DNA of 21,706 nucleotides from a virus, in the IMG/VR virus record IMGVR_UViG_3300029448_000509, positions 1 through 21,706 of that record; one strand, 5' to 3'. The translations under genes and the position numbers were made by a program. Every line of letters begins with the position of its first letter. Positions within the stretch are counted from its first letter, which is position 1. The notes below the pieces were generated by a model that was not told where the DNA came from, ran no database searches, and was given only the letters and a program-made list of their open reading frames with translations. Positions 1 to 8,045 of this stretch are shown here, in pieces.

Positions 1-117
1 GATTATGATGTAACTAAATGGCAACCTATGACAGGAATAGTAATTGGACCACTCCAATCACACACAATATTCTCAATCATTGGACTATACTTTGGCGGAT
101 CACTAACGAGGAAGTAA
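1..117 (+). CDS. C-terminal end of a probable small membrane protein (partial)
   Basis: The first reading frame is open from the window edge to a TAA at 115-117, giving 38 residues. The visible part is hydrophobic and Gly-rich (GIVIGPLQSHTIFSIIGLYF) and ends in a basic tail, TRK. This looks like one transmembrane segment with a charged end, as in phage holins or other small membrane proteins, but the start is missing and no family can be named. Its stop overlaps the next start by one base (TAATG), so the two are probably translationally coupled in the late operon. Confidence 0.5.
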   Translation, partial: DYDVTKWQPMTGIVIGPLQSHTIFSIIGLYFGGSLTRK

Positions 118-698
118 TGAAAAAGAAAGCTATATTAGTACTTTTGATTATTATTATATTACTAGGTATTGAACAAAGTTTAGCAGATGTAACCTCATCA
201 GGTGCTACTACAAATACCCAGTCTAATAATGCTGGTTCTAACACTGCCATAACTGGTGGTTATGAGTCAAGCACTACATACCAATCAGGCTCTAGTTCTA
301 ACAGCACAACCAATAACGAAACTAATAACAGCACTAATACTAAGACTGCTGTAAACCCGTCTAATGCTCCAGCTATGTCTGTCTATGGACAAGACTCTTG
401 TGTTATACCACTAGCAGCAGGAATCACGGTCATTGGATTTAGTGGCACATATGGTAGTTACTACACAGACCCAGAGTGTGAGCGCAGAAAAAAGTCTAAG
501 GTACTAAATGCATTAGGTATGAAAGTAGCAGCAATATCTTTGATGTGCCAAGACGAAAGTATATGGCAAGCTATGATGGACGCGGGGACCCCGTGCCCTA
601 TAGACGGATTGATCGGCAATGAAGCTAAAGCAAAATGGCTAGAGAAAAGAAAAACAAAATTATCTTCTGACAAGAGGTCAATGTCATGGAACGATTAA
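117..698 (+). CDS. Secreted Ser/Thr/Asn-rich protein with Cys-containing C-terminal domain
   Basis: The start is placed at 117 because GAGG lies just upstream, it abuts the previous stop, and it creates a clear signal peptide; an earlier in-frame ATG at 18 lacks these. The product has 193 residues: a KKK start, a hydrophobic core (AILVLLIIIILLGI) and probable cleavage near SLA-DV. A low-complexity Ser/Thr/Asn/Gly stretch (about residues 25-85) follows, then a compact domain with five Cys (including SVYGQDSCVIPL and DPECERRKK) and a basic tail. The protein is probably exported to the envelope or displayed on the virion. The family is not recognised. The last 13 bases overlap the next gene. Confidence 0.75.
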   Translation: MKKKAILVLLIIIILLGIEQSLADVTSSGATTNTQSNNAGSNTAITGGYESSTTYQSGSSSNSTTNNETNNSTNTKTAVNPSNAPAMSVYGQDSCVIPLAAGITVIGFSGTYGSYYTDPECERRKKSKVLNALGMKVAAISLMCQDESIWQAMMDAGTPCPIDGLIGNEAKAKWLEKRKTKLSSDKRSMSWND

Positions 699-1918
699 TA
701 TTTTTATTGTTGTTTCCATTGACTCTATTTGCAGAAGAAATAACTACTAATAACCTTATAACAAATAGTAATTTTGAAAATAATAACTATACTGGTTGGA
801 CTGCTACGGGAGATGTAACCGTACTGGGAGATTGTTGCGGTTCCAACTACGACCTAGAGTTTGGGGATAACGGTTCTATTGAGCAGAGCTTTGCTCTTAC
901 CACAGACGTTATCACACAGCAAATGCTCGACAATGGTGTTACTCTAAACTCTAGTGTCCAAGTACAAAACGGTGAATGTAGTGTTGCAGGTTGTTGGGGT
1001 GGCCAAGGCGGGGCTGATACTTTTACCATCAGACTACAGATCAGAGATTCAGATAATAACGTGTTAGCTACAACTACACAGGAGAGAACTAATGTTACAG
1101 GAATTAATGGCAAGGATTTCACAGATTCTGTCTCGTATACAGGGGTTAGTAGTAACCTTGGAAATATTTTTATTAGTGGCTCTGATGCTAATGCTCCTAA
1201 CAATCTTGGTGGCCCTAACCTAGACAACATCTCAGTGACAATGACGTATGATAATACGGTGCTATCTCAACAATTTATTGAAGAGATATTAGAAGTTGCA
1301 AACATAGAAATAGAAGAGCTTCCTGAAATAATACTACAAGAGCCTGAAATAATAGAAGTTATGATTGAAGAATTTGTAGAAGAAATAATTCAGATCAAAA
1401 CAATAGAAGAGGAATTTGTAGAAGAAACTATAGTACTCGCAGTTGAAATAGTAGAAGAAATACCTGTAGAGATAGTAGAAGAAGAAATAGAAATTATGGA
1501 GGAAGTTTATGAAGAAATTATCGAAGCTCCAATGGAAGCTGCGTCAGAAGAAACTGAGGGAACTGAAGCAGAACCAGAAGCAACAGTTTCTGAAGTCGAA
1601 ACAAACGAAGAACAGCCTAGAGCTGCAAGCAATAGCGGAAATGATATTGACATCAGCGTAGAAGAAATTAGTATAAAAGTAGCTGATAAAATTAAAACTA
1701 TAGACGGTCAGCTTAAAGCAACTCAATTAATTGTAGCTAAGGCAATGCAGAAAAACAAAATACTAAATGAATATGCCCAGGTTAATGCAAATATATTTGT
1801 ACAACCAGAAATAATTGATGCTAATATAGATTCATACATTGCTAGCAGTTATGTAGATATAAGGAATATATACTCAAATAATAAATATGAGGACAAACTA
1901 TGGACATTAAGACAATAG
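686..1918 (+). CDS. Secreted protein with carbohydrate-binding-like N-domain and Glu-rich stalk
   Basis: 410 residues, preceded by AGAGG. Residues 1-16 form a signal peptide (MERLIFLLLFPLTLFA). Residues about 20-190 look like a beta-sandwich of the galactose-binding or CBM type: a NLITNSNFENNNYTGW opening typical of such modules, alternating hydrophobic strands, a paired CC plus two more Cys, and a closing GGPNLDNISV. Residues about 195-290 are extremely acidic (repeats of VEEI and EEIIE), and about 320-410 form a probably helical C-terminal domain. The acidic part contains a 16-bp DNA repeat (1370-1385 and 1412-1427, 42 bp apart), suggesting growth by in-frame duplication. The role is inferred: an exported binding or envelope-interacting protein. 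It sits among late genes, not the tail-fibre genes visible in many phages, so a virion role is unproven. Confidence 0.7.
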   Translation: MERLIFLLLFPLTLFAEEITTNNLITNSNFENNNYTGWTATGDVTVLGDCCGSNYDLEFGDNGSIEQSFALTTDVITQQMLDNGVTLNSSVQVQNGECSVAGCWGGQGGADTFTIRLQIRDSDNNVLATTTQERTNVTGINGKDFTDSVSYTGVSSNLGNIFISGSDANAPNNLGGPNLDNISVTMTYDNTVLSQQFIEEILEVANIEIEELPEIILQEPEIIEVMIEEFVEEIIQIKTIEEEFVEETIVLAVEIVEEIPVEIVEEEIEIMEEVYEEIIEAPMEAASEETEGTEAEPEATVSEVETNEEQPRAASNSGNDIDISVEEISIKVADKIKTIDGQLKATQLIVAKAMQKNKILNEYAQVNANIFVQPEIIDANIDSYIASSYVDIRNIYSNNKYEDKLWTLRQ

Positions 1919-2091
1919 CTGGTATAATAGGTTTAGCAATCACAATAGGTGGATTGTTTGTGTATCAAGGTCAATTAATACAAAGGGTAGAAGTACTTGA
2001 ATCACAAGCCATTGATCAAAAAGAAATAACAGCAATTAAAAAAGATATAGAGCAACTACAAAAGAAGAGTACTAATCCACTAGCTCAATGA
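1900..2091 (+). CDS. Small membrane-anchored coiled-coil protein
   Basis: 63 residues, starting inside the end of the preceding gene (19-bp overlap) with GAGGA nine bases upstream. Residues 5-22 form a transmembrane helix (IAGIIGLAITIGGLFVY). Residues 25-55 have heptad-like hydrophobic spacing with many charged residues (RVEVLESQAIDQKEITAIKK), so a coiled coil is likely. This topology, one N-terminal anchor plus a helical soluble tail, is shared with inner-membrane spanins and other small phage envelope proteins. With the neighbouring secreted and membrane proteins, a role in lysis or envelope interaction is possible but cannot be proven from sequence alone. Confidence 0.65.
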   Translation: MDIKTIAGIIGLAITIGGLFVYQGQLIQRVEVLESQAIDQKEITAIKKDIEQLQKKSTNPLAQ

Positions 2092-2468
2092 AACACACGG
2101 ACAAGGGTCACCTAGGTGAAGCAGTCGCTGAAGCCTGGTTGATCAGTAAGGGGTATTGGGTGTTTAAAAACAGGGCTCCACAAGGGCCTGTAGACCTCGT
2201 AGCTATACACCAAAAGACACATAAAGTATTACTACTAGATGTTAAGGTAGCCTCTTGGCAAGCTAATAGATTCAACAAAGATGGTAGTAAAGCTATACGG
2301 TCAAGAATAATTAATAAACAAGCTCGTCAATTAGGTGTACAATTACTATATGTAGACCTTACTTGTAACAAGTGTAGAATAGTTATGAGACGCAAAGATT
2401 ACTTAAAGAAACACGGTAGGACTAGATATTATGGAACAGAAGACTTTACCCCGATTAGTCATAATTAA
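2088..2468 (+). CDS. PD-(D/E)XK nuclease, Holliday junction resolvase-like
   Basis: 126 residues, starting at an ATGA overlap with the previous stop. The N-terminal GHLGEAVAEAWLISKGYWVF, then GPVDLVAI and LLLDVKVAS, match the order of the PD-(D/E)XK nuclease core as seen in archaeal Hjc-type resolvases and related endonucleases: a Glu in the first helix, an Asp before a beta strand, and a D-x-K motif. A basic stretch with KQARQLG follows, where family members carry a conserved Gln. The likely role is metal-dependent cleavage of branched DNA, resolving replication or recombination intermediates before packaging. It lies in the late operon rather than the replication block, which fits debranching for packaging. 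The substrate is inferred; other small PD-(D/E)XK phage nucleases look alike. Confidence 0.7.
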   Translation: MKHTDKGHLGEAVAEAWLISKGYWVFKNRAPQGPVDLVAIHQKTHKVLLLDVKVASWQANRFNKDGSKAIRSRIINKQARQLGVQLLYVDLTCNKCRIVMRRKDYLKKHGRTRYYGTEDFTPISHN

Positions 2469-2724
2469 TTGGGAAGATGCAATAAGCCCTACGCATGGCT
2501 GGACTAGTGTTGACGAAGTTAAGTCACAACTTGCTGACTGTATTTCTATAGGGGTAGTAATAGCAGAAGATAGTAAGACTATTACAATAGTATCTCATAT
2601 GTCAGGAGATGAAAGTAGCACAGACATAGACGGAAGTCTTGTGCTAGATAAAACTTGGATCAAAAACATAAAGAGATTGCCTATACCAAGGCCTTTGCTT
2701 AAGAAGTTAAAAGGCTGGTTATGA
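2431..2724 (+). CDS. Conserved small phage protein, unknown function
   Basis: 97 residues. The start overlaps the end of the nuclease gene by 38 bp and has TAGGA 12 bases upstream. The sequence is soluble with no signal peptide: an N-terminal strand (RLVIINWEDA), a central SIGVVIAEDSKTITIVSHM that looks like two beta strands, then a basic amphipathic tail (PRPLLKKLKGWL). I do not recognise a catalytic motif. Its stop overlaps the next start by four bases (ATGA), so it belongs to the same tightly coupled late operon. Confidence 0.65.
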   Translation: MEQKTLPRLVIINWEDAISPTHGWTSVDEVKSQLADCISIGVVIAEDSKTITIVSHMSGDESSTDIDGSLVLDKTWIKNIKRLPIPRPLLKKLKGWL

Positions 2725-2879
2725 TACTAGAAGCAATAATATCTGCTATACTTTTGACGGCTTTGTTTCACTACTGGCCTAATTCATTTAGAACTTACTG
2801 GCAATCACCTAAAATATCTTGGGTAGAACTTATTTTAATCTTAGCCATTCTTTCCATTGTTCTCCCATTACTTGCGTAG
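2721..2879 (+). CDS. 52-residue membrane protein overlapping the convergent helicase gene
   Basis: A short gene found by reading past the previous stop: ATGA overlap at 2721, AAAGG about 11 bases upstream, and a TAG at 2877-2879. The product has two hydrophobic segments (ILEAIISAILLTALF, then VELILILAILSIVLPLLA) separated by a short polar loop with Trp and Tyr. This hairpin-like topology is common in small phage holins and other membrane proteins. Its last 50 bp lie opposite the 3' end of the SNF2 helicase gene, and no terminator is visible between them. It is real if the ATGA coupling holds; the function is unknown. Confidence 0.6.
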   Translation: MILEAIISAILLTALFHYWPNSFRTYWQSPKISWVELILILAILSIVLPLLA

Positions 2880-4281
2880 CTATTTGTCGCTTGTCTCTTA
2901 ATGATTTTACTATACGCTCGTCAACTGTGCCAGTGCATATTAAGTCTACGTATACTACATTATTTTTCTGTCCTATACGGTGGGCACGATCTTCAGACTG
3001 TATTCTATGTTCTAAGTTATAGCTATTAGAATAATATACAACAGAGCTGGCCGCTGTTAGTGTGAGGCCAAAGCCACCAGTCTGAGGATTACCAATAAAG
3101 AATCGGCAATTTGGGTCTTCTTGAAATCTTTTAACGGCTACCTGCCTGTCATCATTAGTGACTGCTCCGTAATAAGCTACATAAGAATCAGGTCCATATT
3201 CTTTTTTAATACTATTACATATGCTTTGTATGTCGTGTACGTAGCTAGCCCATATAATAACTTTATCAGGTGCTTCAGATAATACATTCATTAGTTCGTT
3301 AAGCCTATTATTTTTAATACTAGTTACAGTGCCATCATCTGATTTAAAATGACCGCAAGTTATTTGATGAAGTCTTAACATAGATGTTAACACGTTTTGC
3401 ACAGTTAAAGGTTTACCTTCTAATTCTGCAAAGGCCTTTTCAGTTAATTCTTTATATACGGTTTTTTGCTCTGCAGTAAGTTCAACAAATCTATACTGGT
3501 ATATTTTTTCTGGTAGTGTAAGACAATCTTCTTTCTTGCATCGATAGCTAAATGACTTAACTAGTTCAGATAGTTCTTCTAGTCTCTGATAACCCACAAT
3601 CTGTTTAAAACTTCTAGTACCCTTAGACATATTAATCATGATAGCATATCTATTTCTAAAGCTATAGTAACTACTGAATCCTAATATTACTGGGTTAAGA
3701 AACTGGCACTGAGTATATAGATCTAGTGGCGATCTAGTTACAGGCTCACCTGTTAAAATTCTTTTGTACTTAGCTTGTACAGATACTTTAATTATATTCT
3801 TAGTACGCATCGCGGTAGGGTTTTTAATAGTCGTTGATTCATCTACTATAACCATAGTACTTCCTAAGTCTACAAATTTCTTAGCATACTTCATACCCTT
3901 AGTCGTTGAGAAAGCTTCTACATTCATAACTAATATTCTTAAATCATGGATTGTGGTTGCTACTTTTTCTAATAATATCTTTTCTTTCTTTTTAGGACTG
4001 GCTGCCCAGTTAGCTATTACAGATTTTATGTGGTCAGGGAGATGAGCTGGTAATTCACTATTAATCCAATTCATATATACTCCTTTAGGTGCTATAATTA
4101 ATACTGAATCAATGGCTCCTTTATCATAAAGATATGAAAAGGTATCAATAGCTACCTTAGATTTGCCTGTGCCCATTTCCATAAACAAAGCATACTCAGA
4201 CTTATCCTTACTAGTCTCCCAGGCTTGCCTCTGATGCTCATAGGGCTTAGTTTTAAACGGATATATGTTACTATGGCTCAT
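2830..4281 (-). CDS. SNF2-family DNA helicase/translocase
   Basis: 483 residues of a superfamily 2 SNF2-type ATPase. Motifs in order: YEHQRQAW near 14; Walker A MEMGTGKS (34-41); motif Ia LIIAPKGV (61-68); DEST Walker B at 147-150; motif III LTGEP at 176-180; motif V NPQTGGFGLTLTAAS; and motif VI SEDRAHRIGQ near 440. All key residues are present, so an active dsDNA-dependent ATPase is expected. Phage enzymes of this type accompany replication and recombination genes and may remodel protein-DNA complexes or branched DNA. It is the last gene of the reverse-strand block, 34 bases after the UvrD-like helicase, with only a weak ribosome site (GTGAGA). Confidence 0.9.
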   Translation of the reverse strand: MSHSNIYPFKTKPYEHQRQAWETSKDKSEYALFMEMGTGKSKVAIDTFSYLYDKGAIDSVLIIAPKGVYMNWINSELPAHLPDHIKSVIANWAASPKKKEKILLEKVATTIHDLRILVMNVEAFSTTKGMKYAKKFVDLGSTMVIVDESTTIKNPTAMRTKNIIKVSVQAKYKRILTGEPVTRSPLDLYTQCQFLNPVILGFSSYYSFRNRYAIMINMSKGTRSFKQIVGYQRLEELSELVKSFSYRCKKEDCLTLPEKIYQYRFVELTAEQKTVYKELTEKAFAELEGKPLTVQNVLTSMLRLHQITCGHFKSDDGTVTSIKNNRLNELMNVLSEAPDKVIIWASYVHDIQSICNSIKKEYGPDSYVAYYGAVTNDDRQVAVKRFQEDPNCRFFIGNPQTGGFGLTLTAASSVVYYSNSYNLEHRIQSEDRAHRIGQKNNVVYVDLICTGTVDERIVKSLRDKRQIATQVMGEQWKEWLRLK

Positions 4282-4315
4282 ACTATAAAAGTCTCACTGT
4301 GCGCGTCTAAGGAAC

Positions 4316-5782
4316 TCATATATCGTAATAATTCCGAGACGTTGGTTGAATGATGTGAATACCGCATTTTGCGCGCGTAAGTGCTACATAGAACACTCGA
4401 TGCTCATCTTCAGGGTATTTTTCCATGTGTGTAAAAGATCGAGCTGCCATGTCAGTCATAATTGCTACATGATCTGCTTCACCTCCTTTAACTCCGTGTA
4501 TAGTATTTATCTTAATCCTAGGTTTTGTTAAAGATTCACCATGTCTCTTTGCTGCTAAGAAATATTCTCTTAGTCTAGGGTTAAGTTTATCAAAACAATC
4601 ATACCAAAAAGCAGATTCTAATTTTGTATCTTCTAAACTATATAATCTTTCATCATCTATTCTCATTCTAAATGAATAGTACTTTTTTATTCTCTTTAAA
4701 TCTGATCCAGCTATTTTATCTCCTTTACACATTTTAGTCCATGACCTTATTGCAAGTAAAGCATCTGACTCTAAAGGTTTACGTGTAGGTGATTCATAAG
4801 AGTAACCACCTTGTTCACATATCCTTTCATAGTCTGTTAACATATAAGAGTTCCGCGCTAGTAACAACCACTCTCCTTTTTCTAGTGGAAGATCGTCTGC
4901 AGAATAGTGGTATTCTACGTAGCCCTCAAAATCACGTGGTGTAAACTCTTTATCTACACGGTCAGGTATATTCTCTAGTATAGTATTAGCTAGCTTATGT
5001 ACTTGACGTGGTATTCTATATGAATGAGATAATACTTTTTTATTGCCTTGTAGATCTGTAAAGTCTTTAACAGAAGCTCCTGCCCAACGGTATATAGCTT
5101 GGTCGTCGTCTCCAGCAGCATATATCTCAGGAACATTTTTACTTACCTTGTGTATCACATTCCATTGTAACTTACTAAGGTCTTGTGCTTCGTCTACAAA
5201 CAAAGCTTTTAGACTAGGCTCAAAGCCTTCATCTAAATATTTATATAGTAAGTCTGTGAAGTCTATAATATTACGTATCTCTTTATATCTTTTAAGACCC
5301 TTAGAGACTATTTTAAGCTGTTCAAAATCAAAGTCATCATCTACTGTTGAGTCATAAATATCTTTTATAGATGTCATAGATATTCTAGCTAAGTTATCTA
5401 AAAAAAATAACCTATCACCTAACGGCATGCCCAATGAATATACATCTTCATTCATAGCACTACCTGATACATTAATACCAAGCAACATTCCTAATTCTTT
5501 GTAGTCAGACTTCTGCATCATCTGGTTAGGTTTAATACCTAGCTGCATAAAGCATAGACTATGTATAGTTCTAAAGTATGGCATATCATCTTTAGTAAAC
5601 CCAAACTTATCTTCAGCCCTAGATCGAGCTTCAAAAGCTGCTTTGCGTGTAAAAGCTAAGTAGCCTATTTGTGTTGGTGATATACTATCAGCTAACTTAT
5701 CTTCTATAAATTTCATACCTGTGGTAGTTTTACCAGTACCAGGTGGTCCAAATATTATATTCCAATCAGAACGGGACTTCAT
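4316..5782 (-). CDS. UvrD/Rep-like superfamily 1 DNA helicase
   Basis: 488 residues. Motif I GPPGTGKTT (12-20), Ia YLAFTRKAA (41-49), Walker B VDEAQD (196-201), motif III GDDDQAIYRW (224-233), motif IV SYRIPRQVHKLAN, motif V INTIHGVKGGEAD and motif VI VALTRAK near 470 are all intact. This is the superfamily 1A set of ATP-dependent 3'-5' helicases such as UvrD, Rep and PcrA. At under 500 residues it is shorter than the bacterial enzymes (about 700), with reduced accessory subdomains, as in many phage versions. It starts within the last 17 bases of the primase gene with GAGGGAA upstream, so the two are coupled. It is a good candidate for the replicative unwinding activity, since no DnaB-type helicase is visible. 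Confidence 0.9.
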   Translation of the reverse strand: MKSRSDWNIIFGPPGTGKTTTGMKFIEDKLADSISPTQIGYLAFTRKAAFEARSRAEDKFGFTKDDMPYFRTIHSLCFMQLGIKPNQMMQKSDYKELGMLLGINVSGSAMNEDVYSLGMPLGDRLFFLDNLARISMTSIKDIYDSTVDDDFDFEQLKIVSKGLKRYKEIRNIIDFTDLLYKYLDEGFEPSLKALFVDEAQDLSKLQWNVIHKVSKNVPEIYAAGDDDQAIYRWAGASVKDFTDLQGNKKVLSHSYRIPRQVHKLANTILENIPDRVDKEFTPRDFEGYVEYHYSADDLPLEKGEWLLLARNSYMLTDYERICEQGGYSYESPTRKPLESDALLAIRSWTKMCKGDKIAGSDLKRIKKYYSFRMRIDDERLYSLEDTKLESAFWYDCFDKLNPRLREYFLAAKRHGESLTKPRIKINTIHGVKGGEADHVAIMTDMAARSFTHMEKYPEDEHRVFYVALTRAKCGIHIIQPTSRNYYDI

Positions 5783-7244
5783 TAGTTCCCTCTACTGGTA
5801 CTTCAAACTCGCCTTCATGTTTAGTAAATGCTGGTATAGACCAGCAGTTAATTCCTTTGCCTTTGCAATTAAAAAAGTGATGTTCAGCTTTATTATTCTT
5901 AAGTATAGCTGTTACTTGGTTTACTTTATAGTCTCTAAAATGCATTCTATCTAAGTAAGCCATAAGATCTGTAATTCTAAAGTAGTGTCTATTATCTTCT
6001 AGCCAAGGTTTACCTAATAGTAATTCATCTTTATTTTTAGCTTGTACTCTACCATTACAAAACCTTTCAATGTGCTCAAACAACTGGCCTATAGGACTAG
6101 CGTCAGCTGGTGCAGGTATGACAGTTAAATTTTCCATAAGATGATTTATAAGTTTTCCCCAAGCAGGTTCTGATATTTTACTAGGCATAAGGTTTAATTT
6201 TTCCATACATTTCTTTTGAAATCTTCTTTGGTTTTGTAAGTCGTCTGTCTCTAGTTCTAAGCGACCACCACCTTCAATATCTAAAAACCAGATCGGTGGG
6301 TTAGAATCAAACTTAGTTAAGCTATGCACAGTTGGCATATCATTACTACCCTCTATACCGAACTTCCTTAGCTTACAGACTGGCGCATTGCAGTACGGAG
6401 CTATGGGAGCCCGGCTACAGGTATAATGATAATCTTTTCTATTGGCAGATTTTATAACACCTTGGACCTCTGAACTAGGTAGTGGTGGGTCCATACATTC
6501 TACATTATATTTATCTACATCTGCTTCCCAATTATCTGGATTACTTTTTCGACAGTACACAGCAATATTGAATAGGCCATTATTACGTGTGCCTGCAGGA
6601 AACCCTTGACCAGCTAAGTGTTGCAGGCAAGGTGGGCCATCTTCAAATGTATCACCTACAGGTTCTACTAATTTATCTAAGTCTTTTATATCTACTTTCT
6701 TTATTGATTTTAAAAATTCTTTAGGAGACTTTCCATTAAACCAACGCTCATCACCAAAGTAAGGCATATTAATCCATTGACCTATGTCTCCTCTGTCTGC
6801 TAGTATCTCTGTTTGTTTAGGAAATATTTCTGATCCTCCAAAACCTAGCATAGCTGCAAATTCTTTTAGTTTTGTTTGTACTAGTAGAGCAGGTGTCCAC
6901 TCATGCAAGAACAAGTATAAGTGAACACCGCCTGATTTAGACTTACAAGCGTAAAGGGGTAACTTAAAGTTTTTAACCTTAAGAAGTATCTTGTTATAGT
7001 CTAGGTCTTTATATACATCTACATCAATGGCACCAAACTTGCACATTGAATTATCATTAATAGGTATTATACCTAATCCTTTTTTTCCTGTGAGGTGAGC
7101 TTCCCATTTCTCTAGGGTAACGTCTTGTCTGACCGTAGTTGCTCTACCTTCTTTTTTACCATCAGCTCTTAGCTTACCACTTAGTGTGTACTCACCATGA
7201 GCTCTGGTTAATCCTTCAAATAGTTCATAAAATTCTTTATTCAT
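5766..7244 (-). CDS. Archaeo-eukaryotic-type (AEP) DNA primase
   Basis: 492 residues, preceded by GAGGGG. The AEP catalytic core is visible: FGAIDVDVY, with the two metal-binding Asp at 74 and 76; KSKSGGVHLYLFL, the SGGxH nucleotide-binding motif with His108; then SEIFPKQ and WINMPYFG. This version is closest to the primase-like domain seen in TOTE-type proteins and in many phages. After it come a GTRNNGLFNIAVYCRK helix typical of primase C-terminal regions and a Cys cluster (C276, C285, C290, perhaps C206) that may bind zinc or an iron-sulphur cluster. Residues 305-480 show no helicase motifs. It probably makes primers for the family A polymerase. The helicase is supplied in trans by the overlapping downstream gene. 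Confidence 0.8.
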   Translation of the reverse strand: MNKEFYELFEGLTRAHGEYTLSGKLRADGKKEGRATTVRQDVTLEKWEAHLTGKKGLGIIPINDNSMCKFGAIDVDVYKDLDYNKILLKVKNFKLPLYACKSKSGGVHLYLFLHEWTPALLVQTKLKEFAAMLGFGGSEIFPKQTEILADRGDIGQWINMPYFGDERWFNGKSPKEFLKSIKKVDIKDLDKLVEPVGDTFEDGPPCLQHLAGQGFPAGTRNNGLFNIAVYCRKSNPDNWEADVDKYNVECMDPPLPSSEVQGVIKSANRKDYHYTCSRAPIAPYCNAPVCKLRKFGIEGSNDMPTVHSLTKFDSNPPIWFLDIEGGGRLELETDDLQNQRRFQKKCMEKLNLMPSKISEPAWGKLINHLMENLTVIPAPADASPIGQLFEHIERFCNGRVQAKNKDELLLGKPWLEDNRHYFRITDLMAYLDRMHFRDYKVNQVTAILKNNKAEHHFFNCKGKGINCWSIPAFTKHEGEFEVPVEGTNEVPF

Positions 7245-7257
7245 AATACCCCTCTAA

Positions 7258-7314
7258 GCGGCTTAGGAATAAGAAAACCTAAGCCGCCCGCACTTAAAAT
7301 GAGCTAAAAGTGCG
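7258..7314 (-). promoter_or_regulatory. Two tandem RNA hairpins between the 245-residue protein gene and the primase gene
   Basis: Two perfect inverted repeats lie in transcript order. The first has a 7-bp stem (7308-7314 with 7289-7295, 12-nt loop) that includes the stop codon of the upstream gene. The second has a 10-bp GC-rich stem (7278-7287 with 7258-7267, 10-nt loop) ending 14 bases before the primase start. Neither is followed by a T-run on the transcribed strand, so they are not classic terminators. They may attenuate transcription, protect the upstream mRNA from 3' exonucleases or be a processing site, giving less primase than upstream product. Confidence 0.55.
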
Positions 7315-8041
7315 AAGTTTGTTCCTCTTGAACCGGTGCCGCTACTTTAACGTCACCTTCAGATATAGAGGCTGCAAATAATTTACCAGTGTCATACATT
7401 TCTTTATCAGAAACCTGACCTTCTAGTTCTATATTCCAGCCATACCATGAGCCTTTATCATTTTGTTCTTGTTGAGAACTAAGCTTATAGAAATGACTAT
7501 ATCTCCCAGGCGTAAACATTTTACCTTCAGCATCTTTCAACTTAATACCAGCCATTAGACTATTCCAACGTCTGTTCTTTTTAAGTTGTGTAGATGTCAT
7601 GGTAATAAGCCCACGCTCTACTCCATTTTTGGTCATCGCCAACACAAAGTGATAGGCTGTCTCCACCAGCCAGTTACCCGCTTTGGATGTCAATCGTCCT
7701 TCAGGCGATCTAATAGCCTGCTTAAGTGTCGTACTATCAATACTATGTTGCGCGACCAACCCACCGCCTTGTTCACGTGGTGTCCATTCTACGAACTCAC
7801 GCTTATAAGCACACGGTATAACTAGAAGTTCATCACAAACTTCATTAGTTACAGTATTAAAGATCTGACCAGCTTTAGCACCCTCAACAGAATCTAGTTG
7901 TGGGCTCATCTTTTGTAACAGTACAAAAAATGGTATAGCTACATCTTGCGCACTCAAGTCATTAAGACCTGCGTTAGCGTCCTCAGCGAAATTAATCTCT
8001 GTAGGTAGATGCTCCTTTTTCTTAGTTATATCACGAGCCAT
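7304..8041 (-). CDS. Conserved phage protein, possibly single-stranded DNA-binding
   Basis: 245 residues with a near-perfect ribosome site (AAAGGAGG). N-terminal features include PFFVLLQKMSPQLDSVEGA and an AGQIFNTVTNEV segment followed by ELLVIPCAYKREFVEW. Later there are several strand-like stretches and a polar C-terminus (QEEQTSHF). Proteins of this layout recur beside phage primase and helicase genes. Size, abundance-type ribosome site, position and an acidic or polar tail suggest a single-stranded-DNA-binding or replication accessory role, but I see no motif that proves it. It is four bases after the 174-residue gene and is separated from the primase by two hairpins, suggesting it is made in larger amounts. 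Confidence 0.6.
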   Translation of the reverse strand: MARDITKKKEHLPTEINFAEDANAGLNDLSAQDVAIPFFVLLQKMSPQLDSVEGAKAGQIFNTVTNEVCDELLVIPCAYKREFVEWTPREQGGGLVAQHSIDSTTLKQAIRSPEGRLTSKAGNWLVETAYHFVLAMTKNGVERGLITMTSTQLKKNRRWNSLMAGIKLKDAEGKMFTPGRYSHFYKLSSQQEQNDKGSWYGWNIELEGQVSDKEMYDTGKLFAASISEGDVKVAAPVQEEQTSHF

Positions 8042-8045
8042 GATA

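Noticed and set aside
18-116. Longer start for the first secreted protein
   Set aside because: It would hide the signal peptide behind 33 residues, overlap the upstream gene fully and lack a ribosome site.
847-1230. 127-codon reverse-strand frame inside the secreted-protein gene
   Set aside because: A shadow frame on the opposite strand of a gene with clear domain structure; no ribosome site or recognisable motif.
5766-7244. TOTE-type conflict (defence) system, because of the primase type and nearby helicases
   Set aside because: The genes form a normal phage replication block with polymerase and nucleotide enzymes. The nuclease and other parts of TOTE loci are not fused here.
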